Origin: Sulfurimonas sp.
Lineage (GTDB): Bacteria; Campylobacterota; Campylobacteria; Campylobacterales; Sulfurimonadaceae
Length of the DNA: 64,000 bases
Direction of reading: 5' to 3'
Assembly (NCBI RefSeq): GCF_028714655.1
Contig: NZ_JAQTLY010000012.1
Location: 1-64,000 of the forward strand
How positions within the stretch are numbered: the first letter of the stretch is position 1; every line of letters starts with the position of its first letter. Positions 1-8,076 of this stretch are shown here, piece after piece. A program made the translations under genes and the position numbers. Under the pieces are notes generated by a model. That model saw only the letters and a program-made list of their open reading frames with translations, had not been told where the DNA came from and searched no databases.

Positions 1-88
1 CTTGAAGACTACAAGCTTGATAGGCTGGGTGTGTACGCAGAGTAATCTGTTTAGCTGACCAGTACTAATAGTACGTTTGTCTTTTTTT
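1..88 (+). rRNA. rrl: 23S ribosomal RNA, 3' end (partial)
   Basis: The first ~88 bases match the conserved 3' end of bacterial 23S rRNA, including the segment that reads CTGACCAGTACTAATAGTAC near positions 54-73. The 5' part lies outside the window. The exact 3' end is approximate and was placed where conservation gives way to an AT-rich spacer. Together with the 5S gene downstream this shows the window starts at the end of a forward rRNA operon. Confidence 0.93.
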
Positions 89-227
89 ACCATTCTATTT
101 ATAGAATAACAATTCGTTCACTACCTTACTTAGTGTATAAGTGTTCTGTAGTAGTTATTTAGTTGTGTTGACTTTAACAATAAGAATCTTCTCTAATCTT
201 TACAGATTATATATGAGGGCACAATAA

Positions 228-310
228 GCTCGGTTTGACTCCGCGCAAGCCTGACGCTGAGTCAAACTTAGCGTTAGCGTAGGTAAAGGAATTACTTCCT
301 TTGCCGTGTC
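228..310. repeat. Structured repeat in the 23S-5S spacer
   Basis: The 23S-5S spacer carries overlapping hairpins. GTTTGACTC (about 234-242) can pair with GAGTCAAAC (260-268), while ACGCTGAG can alternatively pair with CTTAGCGT. These are followed by a palindrome GGTAAAGG...CCTTTGCC at 281-304. That last hairpin and its left flank (GCGTAG) match the core of the 96-base tandem repeat at 57641-57909, with base changes on both sides of the stem. It is probably a dispersed palindromic repeat in the spacer, though a role in rRNA processing cannot be excluded. Confidence 0.6.
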
Positions 311-322
311 TTTATATATGGT

Positions 323-443
323 CTGTCTAGGTGGCTATAGAGAGAGGGAAACGCCTGGCTCCATTCCGAACCCAGAAGCTAAGCCTCTCATCGCTGATAA
401 TACTGATCCTTGCAGGGTTGGGAATGTAGGTCGCTGCCTAGTT
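323..443 (+). rRNA. rrf: 5S ribosomal RNA
   Basis: The segment has the hallmark 5S core: GAAACGCC, then CCATTCCGAACCCAGAAG, then GGTCGCTGCC near the 3' end. The terminal helix can form between CTAGG (327-331) and CCTAG (437-441). The length of about 119-121 nt is typical. The ends are accurate to a few bases only. Confidence 0.93.
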
Positions 444-523
444 GATCATTTCTTCTTACTTAATCAATCACTTCTTACTTAATCATATTTTTTTAACTCT
501 ACGAATATTACTCTGTTTTAGAT

Positions 524-702
524 AATTGAATCCTCTGAACAATTATTAACTTCAAAATCATATAACTACAAATTGAACTTTCTGAATAAATATAGATTGC
601 TTCGCTCTGCTCACAATGACTTAGAGAAAAGAGAGATTGCCGCGTTTCTAAAGAAGCTTGTAATGACGGGGAGAGGAATTTTTTTGCTGTGCTCGCAATG
701 AT
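524..702. repeat. Degenerate palindromic repeat cluster in the 444-787 intergenic gap
   Basis: The 344-base gap between 5S rRNA and gmhA has no gene. It starts (524-550) with AATTGAATCCTCTGAACAAT, which matches the terminal arm of the 142-144 base elements at 32307 and 34507. Three worn copies of the AGATTGCC...GCAATGAC repeat follow, at about 594-620, 634-668 and 682-702. The copies are diverged, so this looks like an old insertion. The remainder is AT-rich and contains the gmhA ribosome binding site (AGG at 778-780). Confidence 0.7.
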
Positions 703-787
703 AGTAATATTTAATGTTTTTAGATATTATTGAAGCTTTAACAATTGATTATATGGTATTATTTTACATACTATTTTAGGATGTTAT

Positions 788-1375
788 GTGAAAAAATATA
801 TTAAAGATCAGATTAAAAAATCTTATGAAACTAAACAAGCTATTTATGAAAATGAGGGTTTATTAAACAAAATTGAAGAGGTTTCTAAATTATGTGTAGA
901 TGTATATAGAACTTCAAAAAAAACTATACTTGCAGGTAATGGCGGCAGTGCGGCCGATGCTCAGCATATAGCAGCCGAACTTGTAGGCAGATACGGGTTT
1001 GACAGACCGTCTATCCCGTCTCTTGCATTAACTACGGATACATCATGTTTAACGGCAATCGGAAATGATTACGGATATGATAAAGTATTTTCAAGACAAT
1101 TAGAGGGGATGGGTCAAAGCGGAGATATTTTTATAGGAATATCAACTTCCGGAAATTCAAAAAATATAATCAATGCATTTGAAGTTGCAAAGCAAAAAGG
1201 TATAAAGACAGTCGCTTTAGTCGGTCGTGATGGTGGAGAAATGGCTAAGATAGCTGATATTGCTCTAATCGTTCCATCTGAATCTACGCCGAGAATACAA
1301 GAATCTCATATACTTATAGGTCATATAATCTGCGACATTATAGAAAAAGAGATATTTGGCGACGGTGTTATTTAA
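788..1375 (+). CDS. gmhA: Sedoheptulose-7-phosphate isomerase (phosphoheptose isomerase)
   Basis: This enzyme catalyses the first committed step to ADP-heptose, turning sedoheptulose 7-phosphate into D-glycero-D-manno-heptose 7-phosphate in the cytoplasm. The 195-residue protein is one SIS domain and has the full family length. The phosphosugar-binding loop GNGGSAADAQH lies near residues 49-59, followed by AAELVGRY, which holds the catalytic glutamate, and ISTSGNSKN. The ESHILIGH segment near the C terminus holds the catalytic histidine. The start is GTG at 788, because the ATGs just upstream run into stops in other frames and AGG lies 7 bases before the GTG. gmhB follows after 6 bases. The last two pathway enzymes, hldD and hldE, are 4 kb downstream. 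Confidence 0.95.
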   Translation: MKKYIKDQIKKSYETKQAIYENEGLLNKIEEVSKLCVDVYRTSKKTILAGNGGSAADAQHIAAELVGRYGFDRPSIPSLALTTDTSCLTAIGNDYGYDKVFSRQLEGMGQSGDIFIGISTSGNSKNIINAFEVAKQKGIKTVALVGRDGGEMAKIADIALIVPSESTPRIQESHILIGHIICDIIEKEIFGDGVI

Positions 1376-1381
1376 TAGCTA

Positions 1382-1906
1382 ATGAATAGAGCGCTTTTTT
1401 TAGACCGTGACGGTGTTGTAAATGTTGAGATAAACTATTTATATAAGATTGAAGATTTTGAGTTTGTAGAGGGAATATTGAATCTTTGCAAATATTATCA
1501 AGATAAGGGTTACATTATTATTATCGTAACAAATCAATCCGGTATTGATAGGGGTTATTATAGTGAGTCTGATTTTAATTTTTTAACTTCATGGATGACT
1601 AAAGAGTTTGCAAAATATGGAATTGAGATAAAAAAAGTATATTATTGCCCTCATCATCCTGATATTTCTCTTGTATGTAATTGCAGAAAACCAAATCCCG
1701 GTATGATACTAGAAGCCGAAAAAGAGTATGATATCGATCTGAAAAATTCTATTTTAGTCGGTGATAAAGAGAGCGATATAGAGGCAGGGTTAAGTGCCGG
1801 AATAATAGAGACTTATCTTTTTGATGAGAAAAAAATTTACAAAGAGTCAAAAGCGTCAAAAATTGTTTCAAAATTGGAGGAGATTTACAATGTTAATACT
1901 AAATAG
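1382..1906 (+). CDS. gmhB: D-glycero-D-manno-heptose 1,7-bisphosphate 7-phosphatase
   Basis: This is a HAD-superfamily phosphatase that removes the C7 phosphate from heptose 1,7-bisphosphate, between the kinase and nucleotidyltransferase steps of HldE. The 174-residue protein starts with the nucleophile motif FLDRDGVVN, has TNQSGI as motif II, and carries the family's zinc-binding cysteine/histidine cluster (CPHHPD...CNC). It ends with KPNPGM and the acidic motif VGDKESDIEAG. Length and motif order are standard. It starts 6 bases after gmhA and its end overlaps the next gene by 17 bases, so all three are probably cotranscribed. Confidence 0.95.
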   Translation: MNRALFLDRDGVVNVEINYLYKIEDFEFVEGILNLCKYYQDKGYIIIIVTNQSGIDRGYYSESDFNFLTSWMTKEFAKYGIEIKKVYYCPHHPDISLVCNCRKPNPGMILEAEKEYDIDLKNSILVGDKESDIEAGLSAGIIETYLFDEKKIYKESKASKIVSKLEEIYNVNTK

Positions 1907-2375
1907 CGGCGGAACTTTTAATAAGCAATACAATCCATTAAACGGAGAGCTTGAAGTTCCATATAACAACTCTGTGATAGAGAAAATTTTGCAAAGCGTA
2001 GAGTCTAAGTATGATGTGGCGGGTGTTATATATAAAGATAGTTTGGATATGACTATGAGTGATAGAAAAATGCTTGCAAATATTATAATGGAATCAAAAG
2101 ACGATACATTTGTGATTGTGCATGGGACGGATACTATGCATATGAGTGCAGAGTTTTTGTCTGAAATCTTTGACGATAGAAAAATCGTTTTTGTCGGTGC
2201 CATGAAACCGTTTGAAATAGATAATATCGAAGCGAGTTTAAATCTCGGTATGGCAATAGGATTTGCAAAAGCAGTTCAAAAAGTCGGGGTTTATATCTGT
2301 ATGAGCGGCTATGTCGAGTCGTGGGACAAAATACGAAAAAATACAAAATTTGGAAAATTTGAAGTTGTCTCATAA
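1890..2375 (+). CDS. Single-domain asparaginase-like protein
   Basis: The protein corresponds to only the N-terminal catalytic domain of the L-asparaginase/glutaminase family, about 161 residues against ~330 for the full enzyme. The start is ATG at 1890, preceded by GGAGGAGA at 1877-1884; the longer reading frame from 1821 would run well into gmhB and adds an unrelated tail. Visible catalytic motifs are NSGGTF near the N terminus (nucleophile threonine), HGTDTM (Thr-Asp pair) and KIVFVGAMKP (lysine). The usual SADGPFNL segment is replaced by NIEASLNL. The C-terminal domain is absent without any sign of a frameshift, because ccoI begins inside the 3' end. Activity on asparagine is therefore uncertain. 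It may have another amide substrate. Confidence 0.75.
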   Translation: MLILNSGGTFNKQYNPLNGELEVPYNNSVIEKILQSVESKYDVAGVIYKDSLDMTMSDRKMLANIIMESKDDTFVIVHGTDTMHMSAEFLSEIFDDRKIVFVGAMKPFEIDNIEASLNLGMAIGFAKAVQKVGVYICMSGYVESWDKIRKNTKFGKFEVVS

Positions 2376-4767
2376 GGTTTCTTGTTCTCATTGTCATTTA
2401 GAATTTGATCCTTCGGTGATGATAAAGGATAAAGAACATTACTTCTGTTGCGGTGGCTGTCAGAATGTATTTCATCTGCTTTGCGATGAAAAACTTGATA
2501 GTTTTTATGAAAAAAGTAAAAATCAACCGCTCTCCCCGCCGTCTGAAAATTTTGAGGACTCTTCAACTTTTGATACCCCCTCTTTTTATAATAAATTTGT
2601 AAAAGTAAATAGTGACGGATTTTGTGAAGTCTCTCTCATCATAGAGGGGATTCACTGCTCGGCTTGCGTATGGCTCAATGAAAAAGCACTCCACAAGATG
2701 GACGGCGTTATAGAAGCAAATATAAATTTTACAAATAATAAGGCAACAATTGTCTGGGCGGATGATGTCGTAAAGTTATCTGCAATTATAGATATGATCC
2801 GCTCCATCGGTTACAATGCATTTGCATATGACTCCTCGGCGCAAGAGATACATGCCAATAGAGAAAGAAAAGCGTACTATTTAAAGATGGCGGTTGCGAT
2901 ATTTGCATCAATGAATATTATGTGGATTGCGGTTGCACAGTATGCGGGATATTTTAGCGGAATTACTCAAGATGTAAAGACGATACTCAATATTGCAGAG
3001 GGCATACTCGCAACACCCGTGCTTTTTTATAGCGGCTGGGTCTTTTTTAGAGGTGCATATTACGGTTTAAAGACAAAAGTCGTAAATATGGATTTGCTTG
3101 TAGCAACGGGGGCTTTGCTTACTTATCTGTATTCAATTTATATAACTGTTTTAGGTCGGGGAGAGGCATATTTTGACTCAGTAAGTATGATTATTACATT
3201 TGTTCTAATCGGTAAATTTTTAGAGGTTTTAAGTAAAAAAAGCGCTGCGGATGTGCTTGATAAAATAACAAAAAATATACCTACGGATGTTAAAATTATT
3301 AGACAAAATAGCGTCGTGATATGTAAATTGGATGATGTTATAATCGGAGATATAGTAGTAGTAACTTCCGGTGAGAGAGTTTTGCTTGACGGAGAGATAG
3401 TCAGAGGAAGCGGTTCTTTTGATGAATCTAGCTTAACCGGAGAGAGTGAACCTGTATATAAAAGTGTCGGCATGAATGTTATTAGCGGTACTACAAGCAT
3501 TGATGCGGATGTGCATTTTATAGCAACAAAAGATTTTAAACACTCAACCCTTTCAAATATTGTTACCCTTTTAGAGTCCGCTATAAATAAAAAACCAAAA
3601 ATAGAGCTGGCAGCAAATAGATTGTCCGAATATTTTTCATCTATTATTTTGACACTCTCATTTATAACATTTATCGTATGGTGGATATATTCAAGTAGTT
3701 TTGAGACATCTTTTATGGCTAGCGTATCTGTAATTATAATAGCTTGTCCCTGTGCTTTGGCTCTTGCTACGCCGGTTGCGACTTTGGTAGGACTTGGTTT
3801 AGGGGCCTCAAGAGGTATTCTTTTTAAAGAAGCGGCAGGGTTAGAGAGTATGGCAGAAGCAGATACTCTGGTTTTGGACAAAACGGGGACTGTAACGGTC
3901 GGAAAACCCGAAATAATAAGCGAAAATATATATAAAAATTTTGATAAAAAATTGCTCTACTCGCTTGTTAAATCATCAAATCATCCTGTTGCAAAAGGAG
4001 TTGTGAAGTACATAAAAGAGCAGGATGAAAAGATAGATGAAATTGTTTTTGACGAGTATATGCAAATTCCGGCAAAAGGGATAAGAGCAAAATACAAGGG
4101 TGTAGAACTTTTAGGCGGAAATTTAAAATTATTGCAAGAAAACAGCATAAATATAGAAGTTTCTACAAAAGAGACAACATTTTATTTCGTAGTCGGCAAT
4201 GAAGTCGTAGCGATGTATGAACTTAGAGACAAGATAAAAGATGGTATTTCGGAGTTGATGGAAAATATGCTTCAACACAATATAGCCGTAGTGCTTTTAA
4301 GCGGAGATCACGAAAATATAACTGAAAAAGTGGCTCTTGAAGTCGGAATAAAGAATTTTATGTTTGAACAAACACCGCAGGATAAAGCAAAATATATAGA
4401 AAAGCTTCACAAAGAAGGTAAAAAAGTAGTTATGGTCGGAGACGGCGTAAATGATATCTTGGCACTTGCATCAGCCGATATAGCGATTGCAATGGGCGGA
4501 GGAAGCGATATAGCGGTTGAAGTCGGAGATGTCGTTTTGCTTGATGATTCGCTAAAATCGCTAAGCGATGCTTTTAAAATCAGTCGTACGACATTTGGAC
4601 TTATTAAACAAAATCTTTTTATATCGTTGCTGTACAATGCGCTAACAATTCCTTTGGCAATGACGGGATATGTTATACCTCTTTTTGCGGCTATTTCTAT
4701 GTCGGTTAGTTCGCTTTTAGTTGTGGGTAACTCTATGCGAATTCGCCATAAATGGGTAAGGAGTTAA
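2311..4767 (+). CDS. ccoI: Copper-translocating P-type ATPase for cbb3 oxidase assembly (CcoI/FixI type)
   Basis: This membrane pump is expected to export copper for insertion into the cbb3 cytochrome oxidase. The 818-residue protein begins with a cysteine cluster (CSHCH ... CCGGC) typical of the N-terminal domain of CcoI-type ATPases. It then has a heavy-metal-associated domain with GIHCSACVW (about residue 110), membrane segments, the CPC ion motif at 479-481, the phosphorylation motif DKTGT starting at D523, an HP motif (SNHPVAKG), and GDGVND near residue 710. ATG 2311 overlaps the previous gene by 65 bases with no clear ribosome site, so an in-frame TTG around 2344-2360 is a possible alternative start. 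Adjacent ccoS supports the CcoI assignment over general copper export. Confidence 0.9.
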   Translation: MSSRGTKYEKIQNLENLKLSHKVSCSHCHLEFDPSVMIKDKEHYFCCGGCQNVFHLLCDEKLDSFYEKSKNQPLSPPSENFEDSSTFDTPSFYNKFVKVNSDGFCEVSLIIEGIHCSACVWLNEKALHKMDGVIEANINFTNNKATIVWADDVVKLSAIIDMIRSIGYNAFAYDSSAQEIHANRERKAYYLKMAVAIFASMNIMWIAVAQYAGYFSGITQDVKTILNIAEGILATPVLFYSGWVFFRGAYYGLKTKVVNMDLLVATGALLTYLYSIYITVLGRGEAYFDSVSMIITFVLIGKFLEVLSKKSAADVLDKITKNIPTDVKIIRQNSVVICKLDDVIIGDIVVVTSGERVLLDGEIVRGSGSFDESSLTGESEPVYKSVGMNVISGTTSIDADVHFIATKDFKHSTLSNIVTLLESAINKKPKIELAANRLSEYFSSIILTLSFITFIVWWIYSSSFETSFMASVSVIIIACPCALALATPVATLVGLGLGASRGILFKEAAGLESMAEADTLVLDKTGTVTVGKPEIISENIYKNFDKKLLYSLVKSSNHPVAKGVVKYIKEQDEKIDEIVFDEYMQIPAKGIRAKYKGVELLGGNLKLLQENSINIEVSTKETTFYFVVGNEVVAMYELRDKIKDGISELMENMLQHNIAVVLLSGDHENITEKVALEVGIKNFMFEQTPQDKAKYIEKLHKEGKKVVMVGDGVNDILALASADIAIAMGGGSDIAVEVGDVVLLDDSLKSLSDAFKISRTTFGLIKQNLFISLLYNALTIPLAMTGYVIPLFAAISMSVSSLLVVGNSMRIRHKWVRS

Positions 4768-4769
4768 AA

Positions 4770-4985
4770 ATGGATAATTGGGTGATTGCTATGATGCTTG
4801 GTGTCTCTATATTTTTGGGGGCAATTGCACTTTTTGCATTTTTATGGGCAGTTAAAAACGGTCAGTTTGATGATGAAGAAAAGTTTTTAAACGGTGCCAA
4901 ATTTGACGGTGAAGATGAACTGAACGATGCCGTTAAACGAGAAGAAAAAAAAGAGAGCTTAAAGAGAAAGTACAAACCGGAATAA
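4770..4985 (+). CDS. ccoS: cbb3-type cytochrome oxidase assembly protein CcoS
   Basis: This is a small one-pass membrane protein (71 residues) needed for maturation of the cbb3 oxidase. The N-terminal hydrophobic segment (about residues 4-25) is followed by LWAVKNGQFDD, the family signature, and a charged cytoplasmic tail. ATG 4770 is preferred over the in-frame ATG at 4752 because AAGGAG lies at 4758-4763, inside the end of ccoI. The gene begins 2 bases after the ccoI stop, so the pair is translationally coupled. Confidence 0.92.
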   Translation: MDNWVIAMMLGVSIFLGAIALFAFLWAVKNGQFDDEEKFLNGAKFDGEDELNDAVKREEKKESLKRKYKPE

Positions 4986-5000
4986 AATTTAAAAGAGGAT

Positions 5001-5022
5001 AAATTGCCCAAAAGGGCAATTT
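5001..5022. terminator. Bidirectional intrinsic terminator
   Basis: AAATTGCCC and GGGCAATTT form a 9-base-pair stem around an AAAA loop, with A/T runs on both sides. It sits between the convergent ccoS and cytochrome c genes and can serve both. Confidence 0.8.
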
Positions 5023-5029
5023 AGGTAAA

Positions 5030-5314
5030 TTATTTACCTACAGTTTTAGAGAAAGCATCTAAATCAGCATCGCTGTATTTAGAAACTTGACCAGCCATAA
5101 GACCTTTCATTGGTCCGCCGTAAGTTCCAGCTTTATAACCTTTAAGAGCTGTAGCGATATCAGCATGAGTCATCTCAGCAACATTCTTAGATTTACCAAG
5201 AGCAGGCTTAGTCCAGTCAGCTCCGTGACATCCTTGACATGCACCAGCTTCTACAGCAGCCATTAAAGCAGTAGTTGCAGTTAAAGCAACGATTGATAAA
5301 ACGATTTTTTTCAT
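5030..5314 (-). CDS. Small periplasmic class I cytochrome c (c553-like)
   Basis: The product is 94 residues with an N-terminal signal peptide (about residues 1-19) and a single heme-binding CQGCH motif at residues 26-30. A methionine-rich GGPMKGLM segment can supply the sixth heme ligand. It is expected to carry electrons in the periplasm, for example to the cbb3 oxidase whose assembly genes lie on the other side of the terminator. AAGGAG precedes the ATG, and a TATAAT hexamer lies about 35 bases upstream. It is encoded opposite to its neighbours and is transcribed alone. The exact electron partners cannot be read from the sequence. Confidence 0.9.
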   Translation of the reverse strand: MKKIVLSIVALTATTALMAAVEAGACQGCHGADWTKPALGKSKNVAEMTHADIATALKGYKAGTYGGPMKGLMAGQVSKYSDADLDAFSKTVGK

Positions 5315-5348
5315 AATTTTCTCCTTGAATTTTTTTAATTTCGGGCAA

Positions 5349-5354
5349 ATTATA
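5349..5354 (-). promoter_or_regulatory. -10 box of the cytochrome c gene
   Basis: On the reverse strand this reads TATAAT, giving a start near 5342 and a leader of about 28 bases containing AAGGAG. No clear -35 is visible, which is common in this phylum. Confidence 0.55.
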
Positions 5355-5459
5355 GTGATTTTACTCTTAAATAGATGTTAATAGAGTATCTGTTATTATT
5401 TTGTTAAAGTTATTAGTGTACATAAGGTAACAAAATAAATATGATTGGTAGTCAAGCAG

Positions 5460-6470
5460 ATGAAATATATAGAAAATAGTTTAAAAGACAAGACGATTTT
5501 GATTACTGGAGGGGCAGGGTTTATAGGTTCAAATCTGGCATTTTACTTTCAAGAAAACCATCCTGAAGCCAGAGTTGTCGTGCTTGACAGTTTTAGAAGT
5601 ACCGAGTTATTATCTAACGGAAATCTTAAAAGTTTCGGGCACTTTAAAAATTTAATAGGGTTTCGCGGTGAGGTAATAAGCGGCGATATAAACGATAAAG
5701 ATCTTCTGCTTGGTTTAGAGACAAAGTATAAATTTGACTATATTTTTCATGAAGCCGCTATCTCTGACACTACCGCACTAGAGCAAGATTTGATGATAAG
5801 AACAAATGTTAATGCTTATAAAGATTTGTTGAACCTTGCCTTAAAACACGGTGCAAATATGATTTACGCATCATCTGCTGCAACTTACGGAAATGCGTCG
5901 TCACCACAGAGAGTAGGGTATGAAGCACCGCAAAATGTTTACGGTTTCTCAAAACTTTGCATGGATAATTTGAGTAGGGAATATATGAAAAAAGAGAGTA
6001 TCAAGGTAGTGGGGCTTAGGTACTTTAATGTTTACGGTGCAAGAGAGTATTTTAAAAATAGTACCGCATCTATGATTTTACAGTTTGGTCATCAGATACT
6101 TTCAGGCAAAAATCCTCGTCTTTTTGAAAATAGCGATAAGATTTTAAGAGATTTTATCTACATTGAAGATATCATTCAAGCAAATATAAAAGCGATGAGT
6201 GCAAAAGAGAGCGGAATTTTTAATGTCGGAACGGGTAAGGCAAGAAGTTTTCAAGATATAGTGGATATTTTGCAAAAAGAGCTTGGGACTACTCTGCCTT
6301 GCGAATATATCCCAAATCCGTTTATCGGAAGTTACCAGTTTCATACGGAGGCGGATATCTCTACAACAAAAGAGATGCTTGGTTATGAACCGCGTTTTGA
6401 AATGGAAGATGGTATTAAAGCTTATGTCGGCGAAATCAGAAGAATTTATGAACAAGAAGTGAAAAAATGA
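5460..6470 (+). CDS. hldD: ADP-L-glycero-D-manno-heptose 6-epimerase
   Basis: This NAD(P)-dependent short-chain dehydrogenase/epimerase converts ADP-D,D-heptose to ADP-L,D-heptose, the last step before transfer to lipooligosaccharide. The protein is 336 residues from ATG 5460. The nucleotide motif TGGAGFIGSN is near the N terminus, and the active site is visible as SSAATYG followed by YGFSK. FRHTEAD-like C-terminal residues (FHTEAD) complete the family pattern. A TTG at 5445 could extend the protein by 5 residues, but no ribosome site favours it. The stop overlaps hldE by 4 bases. Confidence 0.93.
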   Translation: MKYIENSLKDKTILITGGAGFIGSNLAFYFQENHPEARVVVLDSFRSTELLSNGNLKSFGHFKNLIGFRGEVISGDINDKDLLLGLETKYKFDYIFHEAAISDTTALEQDLMIRTNVNAYKDLLNLALKHGANMIYASSAATYGNASSPQRVGYEAPQNVYGFSKLCMDNLSREYMKKESIKVVGLRYFNVYGAREYFKNSTASMILQFGHQILSGKNPRLFENSDKILRDFIYIEDIIQANIKAMSAKESGIFNVGTGKARSFQDIVDILQKELGTTLPCEYIPNPFIGSYQFHTEADISTTKEMLGYEPRFEMEDGIKAYVGEIRRIYEQEVKK

Positions 6471-7891
6471 AGAATTTTAAAGGTTTGCATCCTCGTATTT
6501 TGGTTGTCGGTGACTTGATGATAGATCACTATTTGTGGGGGAGTTGTGAGAGAATCTCTCCGGAAGCGCCTGTTCAGGTTGTGGACATCGCAAAAGAGAC
6601 AACTGTTCTAGGCGGTGCAGGAAATGTGATAAACAATCTTGTGTCCCTCGGAGCTAAAGTTTGGGTAAGCAGTGTTATAGGTGATGACGATATCGGTGTT
6701 GAACTTGTCGGTATGCTTCGCTCAATAGATGTCGATACCTCAAATATAGTTACTCAAAAGGGTAGAAAAACATCAAAAAAAAGTCGAGTAATAGCCAGTT
6801 CGCAACAAATTTTACGATATGACAAAGAGAGTAAAGAACAGATATCAAAAAGCGTAGCAGATGATATTGTGAGTTCTTTGCAAGATGTGATGCACAACTA
6901 TGATGCGGTAATACTTTCAGACTATGGCAAGGGCGTGTTAAGCGATGAGTTATGTCAAGGGATTATAAAACTTTGTTCAAAAAACAGCGTAAAAGTTTTG
7001 GTTGATCCAAAGGGGAGCGACTATAGCAAATACAAGGGTGCATATCTTCTTACGCCAAATAAAAAAGAGGCTATGATTGCTACTAAAATAGAGATAAAAG
7101 ATAAAATCTCTCTTGAACTGGCTCTTTTAAAACTTAAAGGAGAGTGTGAGTTAGGTATCTCTATGATTACTCTATCAGAAGAAGGGATAGCGACTTATGA
7201 AGATGAAATGAAGATTTTTCCGACCGTTGCAAAAGAGGTTTTTGATGTAACGGGTGCGGGAGATACGGTTATAGCTTCCATTGCATACGCTCTTAGTGCA
7301 GGTGCAAATATAGACAAAGCTGCATCGTTTGCAAATCTTGCCGCAGGTGTGGTTGTAGGCAAAATCGGCTCGGCGACCGTTAGCCTTGACGAGATAGAAG
7401 AGTATGAAGCAACTCTTCATAAAAGCACTTCGGATGCGCATATAAAGGGTTTTGATGAGATAAAAGAGATAGTAGAGCGATATCGCAGAATCGGTAAAAA
7501 GATAGTCTTTACAAACGGCTGTTTTGATATCTTGCATGTCGGACATGTGAAGTATTTGCAAGAGGCAAAGAGTTTTGGAGATGTACTCATAGTCGGACTT
7601 AACTCCGATGCATCGGTAAAAAGGCTCAAAGGTGAATCAAGACCGGTAAATATAGCCGAAGATAGAGCTTACATCTTAGCGGCTCTTGAAGCGGTTGATT
7701 TTGTAGTGCCGTTCGAAGATGACACGCCTTATGAGCTTATAAAAATGATTTCCCCCGACATACTTGTAAAAGGCGGAGACTATAAGGGCAAAGATGTCGT
7801 GGGAGCCGAGTTTGCCGGTGAGTTAAAACTTGTTGATTTTGTGGATGGAAAGAGTACTACAAAAACTATACAGAGGATACAGGAGAGTTAA
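6467..7891 (+). CDS. hldE: Bifunctional heptose 7-phosphate kinase / heptose 1-phosphate adenylyltransferase
   Basis: This two-domain enzyme carries out both the kinase and the ADP-transfer steps of ADP-heptose synthesis. Residues about 1-320 are a PfkB-type kinase with LGGAGNVINNL and the anion-hole motif DVTGAGDT. Residues about 340-474 are a nucleotidyltransferase with FTNGCFDILHVGH and KGESRPVN. The total length of 474 residues is that of the fused form. With gmhA, gmhB and hldD, the window holds the complete pathway. ADP-heptose is also known as an innate immune ligand of ALPK1 in pathogenic relatives. Confidence 0.96.
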   Translation: MKNFKGLHPRILVVGDLMIDHYLWGSCERISPEAPVQVVDIAKETTVLGGAGNVINNLVSLGAKVWVSSVIGDDDIGVELVGMLRSIDVDTSNIVTQKGRKTSKKSRVIASSQQILRYDKESKEQISKSVADDIVSSLQDVMHNYDAVILSDYGKGVLSDELCQGIIKLCSKNSVKVLVDPKGSDYSKYKGAYLLTPNKKEAMIATKIEIKDKISLELALLKLKGECELGISMITLSEEGIATYEDEMKIFPTVAKEVFDVTGAGDTVIASIAYALSAGANIDKAASFANLAAGVVVGKIGSATVSLDEIEEYEATLHKSTSDAHIKGFDEIKEIVERYRRIGKKIVFTNGCFDILHVGHVKYLQEAKSFGDVLIVGLNSDASVKRLKGESRPVNIAEDRAYILAALEAVDFVVPFEDDTPYELIKMISPDILVKGGDYKGKDVVGAEFAGELKLVDFVDGKSTTKTIQRIQES

Positions 7892-8022
7892 TTAGCCATT
7901 AAAAATAGTACTAAAAAACGAATTATTCAGAAGTCTCTATTGACAAAATAATAAAAGCATAGCTCTAAAGAAACTTTTTACAAATTGATTTCGTTTTTAT
8001 GCACAAAACTTAATTCTCTGCC

Positions 8023-8052
8023 GGTTATTGATATATGTACTATCAAATAACC
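8023..8052. promoter_or_regulatory. Inverted repeat upstream of lsrK (putative operator)
   Basis: GGTTATTGATA and TATCAAATAACC form an almost perfect inverted repeat around TATGTAC, ending 25 bases before the lsrK ATG. Its size and position fit a dimeric repressor site. No regulator gene is adjacent, so the binding protein is unknown. Confidence 0.5.
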
Positions 8053-8076
8053 ATTAGATACATAAAAAAGGTAAAC

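Noticed and set aside
3138-3881. 247-residue antisense frame in ccoI
   Set aside because: It is a shadow of the strongly supported P-type ATPase in the opposite strand, without a domain or ribosome site.
5441-5479. Leader peptide MIGSQADEIYRK overlapping the hldD start
   Set aside because: It is only 12 codons, its ribosome site is 13 bases away, and nothing suggests attenuation.
8035-8076. Longer N terminus of lsrK
   Set aside because: It begins inside the inverted repeat; ATG 8077 has AAGG and starts the FGGY domain at the usual place.
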